From: Cephalotus follicularis
Taxonomy: Eukaryota > Streptophyta > Magnoliopsida > Oxalidales > Cephalotaceae
NCBI GenBank assembly: GCA_001972305.1
Contig: BDDD01001358.1
Span: 352,259-416,258, forward strand
Direction of reading: 5' to 3'
Length of the DNA: 64,000 nucleotides
Part shown: one piece after another, positions 45,723 through 58,077 of the stretch
Numbering within the stretch: position 1 is the first letter of the stretch
Layout: each line of letters begins with the position of its first letter
Made by a program: the position numbers and the translations under genes
The notes under the pieces: generated by a model
Told to the model about the DNA's origin: nothing
Database searches by the model: none
The model's input: only the letters and a program-made list of their open reading frames with translations

Positions 45723-47974
45723 TGTAACACCCCCGATTCGGAGGGAGTCGTCACGGGTCCTAATCCGAGACTAAGCATAACCTATCTTATGACATGGCTC
45801 AATTTTAGTCCTTTTTATCAATTCATTAACTTAGCCTATATTCCTATTTAACTAAAAATCAAGGTTCGCCTTTATTCTTACTATCAACTTATTAACTCAT
45901 CTTTAATTCAATTTGCGTGATGGTCTAAAACTTAATATTCAAAATCTAAAACATTGTCTAAGACTTTATTCATAATATGTAAAATTTAAACATAATCTTG
46001 GAAAGTTAAACATAAACCAAAAGCTTAAACATAATTCTAAGTCTTAAACTGAAAGACAAAACATTGCTCAAATAAAGGTTCTAATATGACCAAAAAAAAT
46101 AACTAAGCAAAAACGAGTCCATCTCCTAAGTGTTCCTTATCATATGTGACCTCTCGCTCATCACACATTGCACGAATGTTGTCCCAAAGTACCTGCCGCA
46201 TGGAAACAAAAACGCGGCTGAGCAAACCTCAGTATGGATATAGAATCATAAAACATAAAACGGTAATTTAAAAGATAGAACAATACCTGAATTTTCAAAT
46301 ATCATATACTTTAAGCATAAAACAATTCAACAATATTTTCGAAAAGCAAAGGTAAATAGACATATAATTAGTTCAAAACGAATATCTAAACTTCAAAAGC
46401 GTTATTCAATTTTGAAAACATAAGCCAAGTTCAAAATCCCAAAACATATTCGAAAACGAAAAACAAACAAACAGTATCCAAATAAAACGTTCAAATTACT
46501 TTAACGTCAGTCAAGTTAAAGATTTTAAAATAAAGACTTATCCGATTCCATAATCTCATCATAGAGATCCAAATATATCACAGAGACTTATCCGATTCCA
46601 AAATCTCATTACCGAGATCCAAAGCGCATACACATATGCGAAGTTGCAAGGGGTTTGCAAGGCCCACATGCCGAACAGAAAGACGTGTACGGCACTACAC
46701 AATCAATCTCCAGAATCCGAATCCAAAACATATCAAAAACTAGAGTATACCCATACGCCTCTATCACATAAATCGGATCCATAAATCCACCTCATGGGAT
46801 TTATTCAAACCAAAGAGAGACGTCGTAGTCGCATCACATTGCTACAGAAATGTCACGTCCCCGTGCCAGGCCCACGACGTGCCTATGGTACCTCCATAGG
46901 TAGGAAATATCTCTGTGTATAAACTTATTTCGAAAACATTGTTTTATTTCTAAGAACAATTTTTAAAAACGTAAACACATTTTCTAACATTTCTAGACAT
47001 AGCAAAAATTCATTACGTAATATCAACTCATTTATTTTTTTCACTATAAAGAGGTGATCATTTCATAAAATATCGTAGTGTATCTTAGCATAAAAAATAT
47101 AATTAGGAACATTTAATTTCATAAAATGTCAAAAACCAATTTATTTACGTAACATATAAAACATAATCAAGTCTATAAAACGAGATCATAGAATAAAACT
47201 GATTTTAGTTTAACAAACAGATAGCCAAGGAATGATAGAAATTCCGTACGTTATTCATAAAGTAAAACTATATTTTTACCATAATAAAAACAGTAGGAGG
47301 GTGTCAAAGAAACGAAGATCCGTACCTTAAGCGATCACAACAAAATTAGACGAATTGATCAACAATTAAAAGTCCTTCGAAGCACAACAATCTAAAAGAT
47401 ACAATGCAATTCATACAAGGGTTCAAAAATCACTTTCAAACATCAAACAACAATTTAAAGGTGTTTAAAACAGACTCCAAATCATTCGACGAACAAACGG
47501 ATTACAAAACATAAAACCAGAAAATTTATGGGCAATACCAGTCGACTGTAACAGGGTCCAGTCGGCTACTCAAAGGGTGGCAGTCGACTGTGTGGCATAG
47601 GCAGTCGACTACTTCAACTAAGTGTCGACTACTTCAACTAAGTATGAATCCAGTCGGCTGGAACAGGGGTCCAGTCGACTGTTGAAGGCAAAACAGTCAG
47701 CTGCTTTGGGAGGCAGTCGACTGTTCTGGGTGACAGAACAGTAAGAACAATGCAATTCAATTCCAATTTCTGTTAAAACTCTTGTTACAACACTACCAGA
47801 TGATCTCGAATACTTATATAGGTCCTATGTGACTTATTGGTTGCATTTAAACACCAAGAATCAAAAGGTTCATGCTTTTGGTGATCATACTTATAGGGAG
47901 AAGCAAGTTTCAATGTTTATATGCATAATTCCTTTACTAATTTTCTGTCAAACACCATTTAACATATTCAAACC
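45723..47974 (-). mobile_element. Family S LTR fragment
   Basis: It starts TGTAACACCCCCG like the solo LTR at 18861 and shares its block order: ACCTGCCGCATG with AACGCGGCTGAGC, CACGTCCCCGTGCCAGGCCC, and GAAGATCCGTACC. It stops abruptly at about 47974, where sequence of a different LTR begins, so its far end was lost. A 56-bp near-tandem repeat starting GACTTATCCGATTCC lies at about 46526-46625. Confidence 0.8.
47540..47723. repeat. CAGTCGACTG-type array in the family S fragment
   Basis: Words start at 47540, 47560, 47581, 47602, 47622, 47651, 47672, 47694 and 47714, with intervals of 20, 21, 21, 20, 29, 21, 22 and 20 bp. Bases 47604-47643 are an exact 20-bp unit repeated twice. Confidence 0.95.
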
Positions 47975-48338
47975 AGGAGAGAGAAGGAGGAGGAGGAGGT
48001 TACCCGTGGTGGAGAAGCCACGGGGGTGCTCGGCGCCTCATCCCGGTCGCCGGTCCGACATCTCTCCCGCTCTCTGCATCTCTCTCCCGATCTCTCTCTG
48101 CTACTCTCTCTCATTCTCTCTTCATTCTCGGGCGCTATGCGCCCGAGACCCCCATTTGTTAAATGGTCTGGCGCGTCTAGCGCCTTCTAGAGGCGCCAGA
48201 CCTCATTTCATTCATTTTTCATTTTTTTTAATAGTATATATATATGTAATAAACGTAAATACTAAAATGCCGCTCACCAAATTTGCACGCTCACATGTTT
48301 TGAAAATCATTATCGGAAAAGTGACACGGGGTGTCACA
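47975..48338 (-). repeat. 3' LTR remnant of the decayed Tekay-like element
   Basis: It is the first 364 bp of the LTR, with both hairpins described for the 5' LTR. The first hairpin carries one mismatch here, and the second (CTCGGGCGC-TAT-GCGCCCGAG at 48127-48147) is perfect. Confidence 0.85.
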
Positions 48339-51152
48339 ATCTCCCCCCCTTAAGAAATTTCGTCCCCGAAATTTACTCACATCACAGGATGAAGAAATGT
48401 GAATACATGTCTGCTCATTTCGTCCATACTCTCTCAACACTGATACGTGTAAGCTGTCATAGATGCATTCCAGCTCTGTAGATAAGTTGAATTTGGTAGA
48501 CTAACGCACCAATACATAGAGTGGTCTCGAACGATCCAATGCCGTTGGAACTGAGCCTTTCGCAGCTTTCTAACTTAATCACTCTTGTACCGTGATGCCC
48601 GTAAGAACACTTTTTCATCCAGCTAAAACTTCATGTTCATGCTACATCTATATGCGTACTCTTCAGCCTACTTCGAGATATCAGTAGGCTCTTCACATAT
48701 TACTCTCACTGATATTATCCCAACATAAGGTATCTCGTGTTGCCTACCACACAACATTCATGGAGATATCATGCCACTAGCCTGTGTCTATGAAAGTCAT
48801 AGGAAAAACCCATCTTAGAACTATTCTCGCCCAAGCATGCTTAATTGCGGAGTTCTGATGGAATCCCGTGCATTAGTGCTGGTATGGTCGCACCCCCAAA
48901 CGATCTAAGTCATAGGCGCAGAATCAATAGACGTGAGCCGTTAGGCAAGTCATTTCAGTATGACTTATATCGCATCATACCTCAGCTGTGTCCGTGTCGG
49001 TCATATAGTGATGTCCATCGCGACATGTTACCACATGATGTCAAAAACCATATGAGCCATGCATTGAAGCCAACATGCAAGTTTGCAGGGTCAACGAGGT
49101 ACACGAACATCATACGCGTCGAGCGACACACACTTGGACAACGAATAAGGAGCGAAGTCCCACGCTCATTTCATATCCCGTATCCAACTGTACGAGAAAG
49201 GTCTAGTAGCCCACAACACGTCGAATGAACAACGTATGCTTGAAACACACAAACTACTACAGGGTCAGCCATCGCCTGAAAGGGCATCGGACATAAATCT
49301 TCTGAGGAACAATGGGATTCCGTCTCATAGGTATGCAGCACAAGGTCTCAAACGCAATCCATCAATAGCAAGGATGTCCGAAGACAAAACTGAAGAGGCA
49401 TGCGTATTGATCGATCGATGAATCATCATGAAGCCAGCCAAGCCACGCAACCAAAAATACCGTTTAAGCTCCCGTACGTATACCAAGCGAGATGTTATCT
49501 GAAAGAACTACAATTCAAGACGATGAATAGTCAAAGCCAAACGTGTGGAATCATTGAGAGAACCAATGCTTGCATCGATAGGCATGACATAAGAATGAGT
49601 AAAAACTCCGGTGAGGATAATCAAGGCTGACGATCGAAACATCATGTACACAAAATGCACAGGCTCAAGGCATCATGAAGGCAGATTGCATATACTCATG
49701 TCATCATGTGTACAAAACACAAGCATACGCAGAAGAACGTGTACATAATTACACAGATAAACCTCGTGCAAGCACCACATTATGCATTCATAATCGTTAA
49801 ACAAGCAGCAAAAAGTGCACATAATAGCATGTGAACAAACCCTTAATGTAGACAATGAATGCATCATCTGCCTAAAACGCACACGAGCACACATCAAGAT
49901 GTACACGCAAAAGTCAGGCGCACAACAATTGCATCGTTAGCACAAAGGCACAACAATCATAGCACACTCTTCCGCTGGAGACTATAAAGCAACTGCAATT
50001 GCTTGAAGTTTCGCTATTGCTCCACATTAAGTTACTGGTAGGTTGAACATCTTGTTATCAAAACTGCGGTATTCCTCTTCATGTTGTTCTACCAGAAGTG
50101 CTCCCTCAAGTGACGACACACTTGGTATTTCTAGGTTGTATCGCATAAGATGAACTATGGCCTTCACAAAGGCTTACGTATGACAACTTCATTGTGTGAC
50201 GGACACTACCTGTCCCATACATCAACGTTCCATTGTCTCAAAGCGAGCAGTCAGTGCAATTACAATTCATCACCGAGCATCGCTGATCCGGTCCTGCAAT
50301 ATCGATCTCTCCCGAAGAGTAGACGATAGAGCTCCCATGAATAAGACTGACAAGTTCACGTGCAATGATAGAAAAACTCATCCGAAGATAAGCAAGAGAA
50401 GTACAAAACTTCTTACTCAAAGCATCTGTAATCACGTTCGCCTTAGGTATTCGTTAATGTAATCGTAGTCATTAATCATCTCCACCGAGCTCTGCTCGAG
50501 ATTCGAATCTCTCTATAAAGATCTACGTAAAACTGACATTCATCCACAATCGATGATGTCTTCTAAACATAGCCTTATAGGCTAAATCCTTCCTTGTACT
50601 CCATTTACGGTTCCACTAAGTACTCAAACAAAAAGTACTATACCGGTTGCCTGAACCTCTTCTGACGATTCATCACAGCGAAGCAGTACTGGAATATATA
50701 CAAAAACCTAAGAGTAGTTCCGCCATAGCATTTAAGGTGCTCTGTCATGCACATCGTGCCTTACAGCTTATACAGTCCAGAATAGCCGAGCAATGGCTCG
50801 CTAGAATTCTGACTCAGACATATTGATTAATAAAGGGATATAGGGAAGATACGTTATCGCGACTAACTCGGCCGCTAGCCAAAAAGAGATGATATCCTAG
50901 AATATCTTCAATCTTAGAATCCTTATCTTTACATCTTACTCTAACTCTACATAAGTAATCTATCTGGTAACCATAATAGGTCTTACTATTTATATCCACA
51001 GTGGGACCATCTTACCGACCACGGGGCATGCTACCGAACACATGACATGCAATGCATGATATGCAAGAGTTTGTAAAACTTAAAACCACTTTTGAAAAAC
51101 AATTTACGATATAAGTCTAGAGAATCTAAAACCAAAAGATCTGATATCAAAA
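48339..51152 (-). pseudogene. pol: Internal region of the decayed Tekay-like element
   Basis: The minus strand begins with a mutated primer site (51149-51138, two mismatches to TGGTATCAGAGC) and ends with a polypurine tract CTTAAGGGGGGGAGAT (48354-48339). An end of RNase H is recognisable near 50435 (ITDALSKKFCTSLAYLR). Near 48430-48620 there are faint integrase C-terminal traces. No reading frame is intact and gag is missing. All plus-strand open frames in this interval are chance. Confidence 0.6.
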
Positions 51153-54100
51153 TGTCATACCCGTTCCCGACAACAACCGATATCCTACCGAGAACGGATA
51201 TGACGTTCCATATGACAACTTCTGTTCGGAAGTCGCCATATGTTTATATAACTTAAAAACCACTTCAAGGCTTTCCAAAACCATTCATAAAATTTGACTT
51301 TTCCAAAACTTTGAAAATTTTTCTAACTCTTAAATTTTTACGAAAATCGGGCATGTAGTATCTGTTTATAGGACTATGCCCCCTGTAAAGAAAAACACAT
51401 TTTATAAACACACTCCCGAAGGAGGAATCAACAGTTTATAATAGGGCTCAGCCCTCAACAAACCACATTTTAAAGCAGTGAACATGGGTTGGGCTCAGCC
51501 TCAACCATTTCAACTAACAATAAAAGTAAATCTATAGGGCTCGGCCTTTTAAAAGCAAAACTATAAAGGAAAACGTTTATATGAAAACATTAATATAAAA
51601 CATGAGTAAATGCGTAATTTAATTGCTGATGTAGTATGCTATGCATGTATTAAAACGCTGGTAGCATGCCCTGCCTCCGTGGTCCATCATCAACAGCAAC
51701 AAACTAGCAATCACTTACCATCTTGCCTTTATCTGGAAGGGAAAGAAAAGGAGGGGGTTAGTCCAAGTGACTAAGTGAGTAGAATTAATAAATACATCTC
51801 CCATAACCATATATCGAATAAAATGAGAAATAATACAAGCTCAAAGTAAAATGAAATATAAATCGATAGCAAGAAATGAAATCAAGGATCCAAAGAGAAT
51901 CAAGATCCAAAAGGATAGTCAGAATCAACAAAAGATATCAAGATCCGTAACAGATCATGATTCACAAAGGATATCAAGATCATAAGGGAATATCGAGATC
52001 ACAAACGTTAACTCACAAAAAGGATCAAGATACGCAAATATAAACGAGATCCGAGAAGAAAATCTCGATACTCAACAAATAGTTCCCCAATATAAACATA
52101 AGTCAAGAAATGATAACAAGATCCACAAAAAAAACCAAATTCTCAAATATGAATAGGATTCACAGAGATAGCTTGATCCACAAAAATATCATGATCATCT
52201 CAAAGCTTAAGACTCACGAGTATAATAAAATCAGATTACATAAAATATCAAGATTCACGAATGTGATCAAAAACATAAACTAATGCTGGCAAAATCAATA
52301 AATGAAAGAAAAGAAAAACCATCATGGCTACATAAATGAAACACTCAAACTTAACAACAAAGTCCACTGAACGAATATCAAAGTCAAGACAGAAATCAAA
52401 TACATGAGAGTCAACAACAAATCCAAGTATATGAATATCAACTCAAAGATACGATCATAATCAAATAAATGAAGGTCACAACAATATGGAGTGTCTGCAT
52501 ATCAAGCTAAAAGTTACGATCATGACAATATCAATATCCAGAATGTAATATGTGCCCAAAGAATCATAAACAACAATTATAAGGGGATGCTGGTACCAAT
52601 CCTATCACTGTCTCATATCCCCGCCAAATCACATGGCATCATATCATATCCCCGCCAAATCACATAGCGTCATAACATAACCGCTGCAACAATAATACTA
52701 GGTAAGGCTACAGGATGTGATCATCATCCATCATACACTGGTGTATAGTGCCTACCTCTGCCTCGAACGAGGGGCCGGCATGATCAGTGCACGGACCCAA
52801 CCATCGTCCGAAAAACCCGCACGCACACTCAACCTCATCCGAGGGACCGCGTGCAATATATATATATACATCAATAACCAAACACAGTCCAATATGAGCG
52901 TAATGGAGCAGCTCTGCTGCACTCACACTCGGCATACCATCATAGACAATAGTATGCCGCAGATCCAGGTATGGAACCCGGGGGCAGTTTCCACATAACA
53001 CCCCATCATAGACCAATGGGCCTGCTAAGTAGAGTTGAGAATCGAACATGTACCTCTCCTTGGACTGGTAGAACCATAATGCCGGCACCCAGCATCAGAG
53101 TATAACACGGTATAACAACATAACAAATCACAATGTCACAAATGTGAGAAGGTGACCAAGTCACCCAGAACATCGAGCATACAACCGTTCAGAAATCATA
53201 TCACAATCCAATGAATACGTTACAGAAGACAACCGGGATACAAATCCCAACCAAGATCACATATCACAAGAAACCGGGCACATATGAAAACAACGGGACT
53301 CTCAAATAAAGAATTGCTCAACGGCATCAACAACAAAACTCAAGTATAACAATACGGAAACCAATCCGGCCCTTAATAGCCATATCATATTAGAATCCAC
53401 AAAGGAGTACATAACCAACAACAAAACTCAAACATGACAATAAGAAGCAAGAATGAATATAACAGTAGCAATAGGAACAATATACACCCGCAGGAGCCAA
53501 TGCGGATACGATGTCACGAGGTGAAATGAATATATGATCACAAGGTCTCATATCAAAGTGGAAGGTCAAATGAGAATACTCAAAAGATTCCAGAACAACA
53601 AACGTATCATATCAATATGCACGTTCAAGCGGAATACCAATAAAGTGCTCATAGCAAACGATTAAGGAATCGATTTCACAATGGACAATTAACAAGTCTT
53701 ATCAGAGTTCAATAAGGGAAACCATTATGGAATCATAAGGCAAGCTATATCGTATTATGAAATCAACCAACAAAGGCTATTAACAAGTATAGGAATTATT
53801 TCCAAATCGGATTATTAACAATTAACAATTCATTCGAATAACAACAATAAGAATAAATATCCATTACCGAAATTCAAGAACAAATAAGAAAAGATAAGGA
53901 AGGAGATGTTCTACTCACAAATTCAATGCCGATTACTACCACGGATTAACCCCTTTAAGCTTTGAATCAACTACAGGATTTCCGTCATCGTTTCAAAACT
54001 CTATCATCCTTCGCACTGCATAACAACAATATCAATTACATTACCATCTACATATATCTCCTCCCTTTTCTCATTGTACATGTCACTTAAATATTTTATC

Positions 54101-55159
54101 CCAAATTCATTAACCATATACATTTACCTTCAAGGCTTAGTGACATTTACTCATGATTCCAATATCCCAATCCTTAATCCTTTTCTAGCATCATTTATCA
54201 TGTTTCTCAATCACTTCAACATTTATACTATAATTTCACAATTTATCCATTACAACCAGAAAATTTATAAACATATGCACTAATTCAAAATAAAAACTCA
54301 CATTACTGATCGAAACTCACGGTGACATGCCCGGGAACGGGCAGCCACCACCGGCAGTGAGTGTGACTAACAAAGTCAACTCACCAGTCATCCAACAAAT
54401 ATGGCCACTTCACAAAAAAGTGTGCACGAGGTCCGTACTAAACGTTTCCACCCAAAACTCACCGGGAAATGGCGGCTGTCACCTGGCCGGACCTCTGGCC
54501 GAGCCGCCATTGCCCCGGCCAAGTCACCACTAGCATCCACAAGCTTCGATCTACGCATTGGTGGCCGAGACTCGCCGGGAATCGACGCCAAAAGTGGCGG
54601 CAGAGGAGGCAGCGAGTCAACTCGCTCAATTGACTCAACCGCAAAAATCCGGCCGTTTCCGGCCGAATCACACCGCAACAGCCGTCGAAATGGGAAGCGG
54701 TGGTCTCCTGGACCAAAACCGCACCCATCCGTGACGCCAAAAGTGGCGAACGGTGGTGGCAGAGGCCAAGACGCCGGGGAAAGAAAAGAAGAAAAGAGGA
54801 GAGAGAAGGAGGAGGAGGAGGTTACCCGTGGTGGAGAAGCCACGGGGGTGCTCGGCGCCTCATCCCGGTCGCCGGTCCGACATCTCTCCCGATCTTTGCA
54901 TCTCTCTCCCGATCTCTCTCTACAACTCTCTCTCATTCTCTCTTCATTCTCGGGCGCTATGCGCTCGAGACCCCCATTTGTTAAATGGTCTGGCGCGTCT
55001 AGCGCCTTCTAGACGCGCCAGACCTCATTTCATTCATTTTTCATTTTTTTAATAGTATATATATATGTAATAAACGTAATTACTAAAATGCCGCTCACCA
55101 AATTTGCACGCTCACGTGTTTTGAAAATCATTATCGGAAAAGTGACACGGGGTGTCACA
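51153..55159 (-). repeat. 5' LTR of the decayed Tekay-like element
   Basis: It is about 4007 bp, from TGTGACACCCCGTGTC at the right end to CGGGTATGACA at the left. The first 13 bases after TG form a small hairpin (GTGACAC-CCC-GTGTCAC). A TATA run lies at 55055-55066. A GC-rich stretch with many CCGGC words covers 54320-54800. No coding sequence was recognised. Confidence 0.7.
54949..55024 (-). promoter_or_regulatory. Two hairpins at the presumed 5' end of the LTR transcript
   Basis: Bases 54987-55002 pair perfectly over 16 bp with 55009-55024 across a 6-base loop. A second inverted repeat, 9 bp with one mismatch, spans 54949-54969. On the transcribed minus strand the first hairpin begins about 31 bp after the TATA run, so near the expected transcription start. 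Confidence 0.75.
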
Positions 55160-56903
55160 ATGGATGCGTATTCCCAGGCCATTTTGATTGAAACGCGTTG
55201 ACGTCTTTGTCCAAGGACATCGACGTCGTCAGCCAAATTGAGAAAGACATCGACGTCTTTCTACCATTTTTAAAGGCATGCCCTGATACGCATCGATGTC
55301 TTTGGCCAAGGACATCGATGCCTTTCGGGCTGAGTGGAGTTTTTAACTGTTAAAGCTGGTTTTTCAACCCTTTTCACATTGCCGCTTGACCGGAACCTCA
55401 CTTAAGGTATTAAAGCGTTTAAAACACAGTTTTCAATGGTTTTTAGAGATCGAATTGATAGATTGATAGAGTGACAGCTTGAGCCATAGGTGACGACTCA
55501 GTGACTTTCATTGACCAGATAGATGTTCATTCCTATTCTTGCGATTCGAATGTCACCGCCTAGCGGCTACTGATTGATTGATTGAGTCATAAGTGTTGCT
55601 GCGAGTCCAAGTCGGTAAAATGGATGCACGTTCCCATCTCTCCATTAGATACCACCACTTATTGACCTTGCTTAGACGTTGTATTGATACATTGATCGAT
55701 TGCTTGAGTTATAAGTGTTGCTGCGAGTCTAAGTCGGTACGATGGATGCACGTTCCCATTTCTCCATTAGACACCACCACTCATTTACTTTGCTTATTGA
55801 CATTGTAATGATATTGTATTGACCCGATTGATTGATTGATTGTATTGTATGGATCCTATAGAGCGACCTTATGATTCATGTTGGCAGGTTAGGTTGTTGA
55901 CTCTGTCCACCTATTCCGTCGATCGTTACATTTATTGTGTTGTATTGACCCGCTGACGAGCGGTACCGATTGATTGTCGATTGATGCTCCCTTGAGGGCC
56001 GTAGCTCCCTAACGGTATCAGTAGCTCCCTCGGTTGTAGCTGATCGAGATTGTATTGACCCAGCCATAGGCTGGAAGATCTATGAGTTCCAGACCTGATC
56101 AGTCTGAGAACCGTAGATAGATCTCCCACCCTTTTTGAAGGACTAACTTCCGTGGAATTGATCATTGCTAACTTATTGACATTGTATTGACACCGGTCAC
56201 ATGCTCTATAGGATATTGATTGACTGATTTGGTGTTTTATACACCACCATCGAATGTCTGCTATTGATTGATGGATTGGATGATGGATTTATTGATTGTT
56301 ATAGATTCTATTTGTATGCTCTGATGGGCCATTGTCATACGGGTAGTTTGATCGCCAACTGTACACATGCATTTGCCATGTCATGCATTGATATTGTACG
56401 CCGCACATTGATATTGTATAGATTGTTACTGATATTGCACATTGTACATGCATACATGCTGCATGAGGTTTCTGCTTAGCCAGTGTGGCTAACCCCATCT
56501 TTCGGGATGGGGCTGTGCTGTACCTTTGTGTGCGGCATAGGTAGGGCAGCAGGTAGCAGTGGACAGAAGAACTGAAGACTTGATTGATCGCATGACTGCT
56601 TGGGTACCGCGGAGCGGATTGTGAGACATTGTAGTGGAAATTGGAATGTATTGTATTGTAATACTGTAGTGAAGGATTGATAAGTGTGTTGTAAAAGATT
56701 AGTATTGTAAAAGACTAGTATTGTAAAGGATTTGTATTGTATTGCATCGTATGTATGGATCGGTGTATTGTATCTTCCGTAGATGATATGTATTGCAAAG
56801 TTTTAAGATTTCCGTATTTTTGTATTGCTAGTCCCGACCATTGTATTGTGTATTGGATTGAGAGTAATGCCACGTGTCCCCCCTGCGGGTGCAGGGTGTT
56901 ACA
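55160..56903 (+). repeat. gypsy3 5' LTR, first 0.8 kb missing
   Basis: It matches the 3' LTR from 61809 to its end and finishes GCAGGGTGTTACA. The Tekay-like LTR end at 55159 replaces the upstream part. It includes a tandem duplication of about 130 bp (55585-55840) with ATAAGTGTTGCTGCGAGTC in each unit. Confidence 0.88.
55190..55325. repeat. GACATCGACGTC-type array in gypsy3 5' LTR
   Basis: Words of the type CGCGTTGACGTC, GACATCGACGTC and CGCATCGATGTC occur every 20-30 bp. Compared with the 3' LTR one unit of about 19 bp is missing before CTACCATTTTT. Confidence 0.85.
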
Positions 56904-56906
56904 GTA

Positions 56907-56918
56907 TGGTATCAGAGA
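56907..56918 (+). other. gypsy3 primer-binding site
   Basis: TGGTATCAGAGA lies three bases after the 5' LTR and is one base different from the usual initiator tRNA complement. Confidence 0.85.
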
Positions 56919-57039
56919 CATTGGTCGGCCTGCTAGCTAAGTATATTAATGCGTTGATTGAGATTGACTGAATGGATTTGCATGATATATGTTCTTGCTT
57001 ATTCATGCTATTGTTATTGGAAAAGGGATTGATATTTGA

Positions 57040-58077
57040 ATTGAAAGTGATTGCATCTGATCATCCCGTTGTTGAGCCGTTTCCTAAAGTTACAACTTCC
57101 AGCATCTGTAGGACTCCTGATCCTACTCTTGCTGAGTCTTGGCTAACCTAATTGGAGAAGATCTTGGAGGTCATGGGATGTGATGATGAACAGAGATTGG
57201 TATTGACAGTATATATGCTCCGAGGAGAAGCCGAACACTGGTGGGCTATGGTTAACACAGATTGGACAAGGAATGGTACAGTCTGCTCTTGGGATGCCAT
57301 TTAAAGAGAATTCAATGCAAGGTACAACCCTCAGGTAGAGACAGACAGAAGAGAGACTGAGTTTGCTAACTTGGGACAAGGAAGCATGACAGTTGCTGAG
57401 TATGAGGCGAGATTCACGCAACTAGCCCGATCCGCCCTGTACTTAGTGGAAAGCCAAGAGAGTAGAGCAAAGAAGTTCCTTCGGGGTCTGAGTTTGGATT
57501 TGAGGAGGCAACTGACCCCCCCTTCGGGTTGACCTCCATATCGGATATTTCTTCCCAAGCTTTGCAGCTTGAGGATATTGCAGCTGAGGCTAAACAGATG
57601 AGAAATATCGCCCGTACCAGGCCTACTCTTTCTTCTTAGCAGAGTGATAGTGACAGTGGCAGTGCTAAATCATAGAAGACAGATAGTAGCCCCTCACCTG
57701 GTTCTCATGGTAGCAATCAGGATAGCGGGAACCTGTCCCGTTCTCGGAGGAGAGGCAGATTGAGGAACACACGCCGAGGAGACCGATCTTCAGCACCTAG
57801 TCAGGGTACACCCTCTAGACTTTCTGGGAGCAGTAATCAGAGTGCTACGGTTCCTTGTGTGTATTGTCAGAAGACCAACCATACTTCTGAGAATTGTAGA
57901 TGGTTCTTGGGCCATTGCTTGGTTTGTGGTGGTTCCGACCACATTGCTAGAGATTGTCCTCAGAGTTCTCGTCCTAGAGGATTTGATCAGACACAGCGGT
58001 CACCGCCCCCACAGGGACCGACAGCTAGTGTACTGTCTTCTTCCCATGGGACTTCGTAGTCCAGGGGGAAGCAGGCT
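57040..58077 (+). pseudogene. gag: gypsy3 gag
   Basis: The gag core is visible as AEHWWAMVNTDWTRN-like residues near 57230 and QGSMTVAEYEARFTQLARSA near 57376. Two zinc knuckles follow, CVYCQKTNHTSENC and CLVCGGSDHIARDC, near 57857-57950. Stops near 57150, 57302, 57640 and 58060 and at least one shift near 57520 break it. The start codon is not clear. It is a different subfamily from gypsy1 and gypsy2. Confidence 0.82.

Larger units (their letters stand above)
47975..55159 (-). mobile_element. Decayed Tekay-like gypsy element with about 4 kb LTR
   Basis: The two ends share 363-364 bp (47975-48338 and 54797-55159) that finish GGGGTGTCACA on the plus strand. Read on the minus strand the order is 5' LTR (55159-51153), a mutated primer site, decayed pol (51152-48357), polypurine tract and the first 364 bp of the 3' LTR. 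The internal part is only 2.8 kb, and gag is not recognisable. The rest of the 3' LTR is gone at the junction with the family S fragment. Confidence 0.75.

Noticed and set aside
45723-48338. One single 2.6 kb LTR running from TGTAACACC to GGTGTCACA
   Set aside because: The left part matches the family S solo LTR and the right 364 bp matches a different 4 kb LTR, so two LTRs joined at about 47974 is the better reading, though a natural composite cannot be excluded.
48845-49228. Plus-strand open frame of 127 codons
   Set aside because: It lies antisense to a decayed gypsy pol region, has no recognisable domain and no start context.
54401-55012. Overlapping long open frames on both strands in GC-rich DNA
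   Set aside because: They lie in a retroelement LTR, are arginine- and serine-rich from biased composition, and the related LTR at 47975-48338 keeps only part of them.
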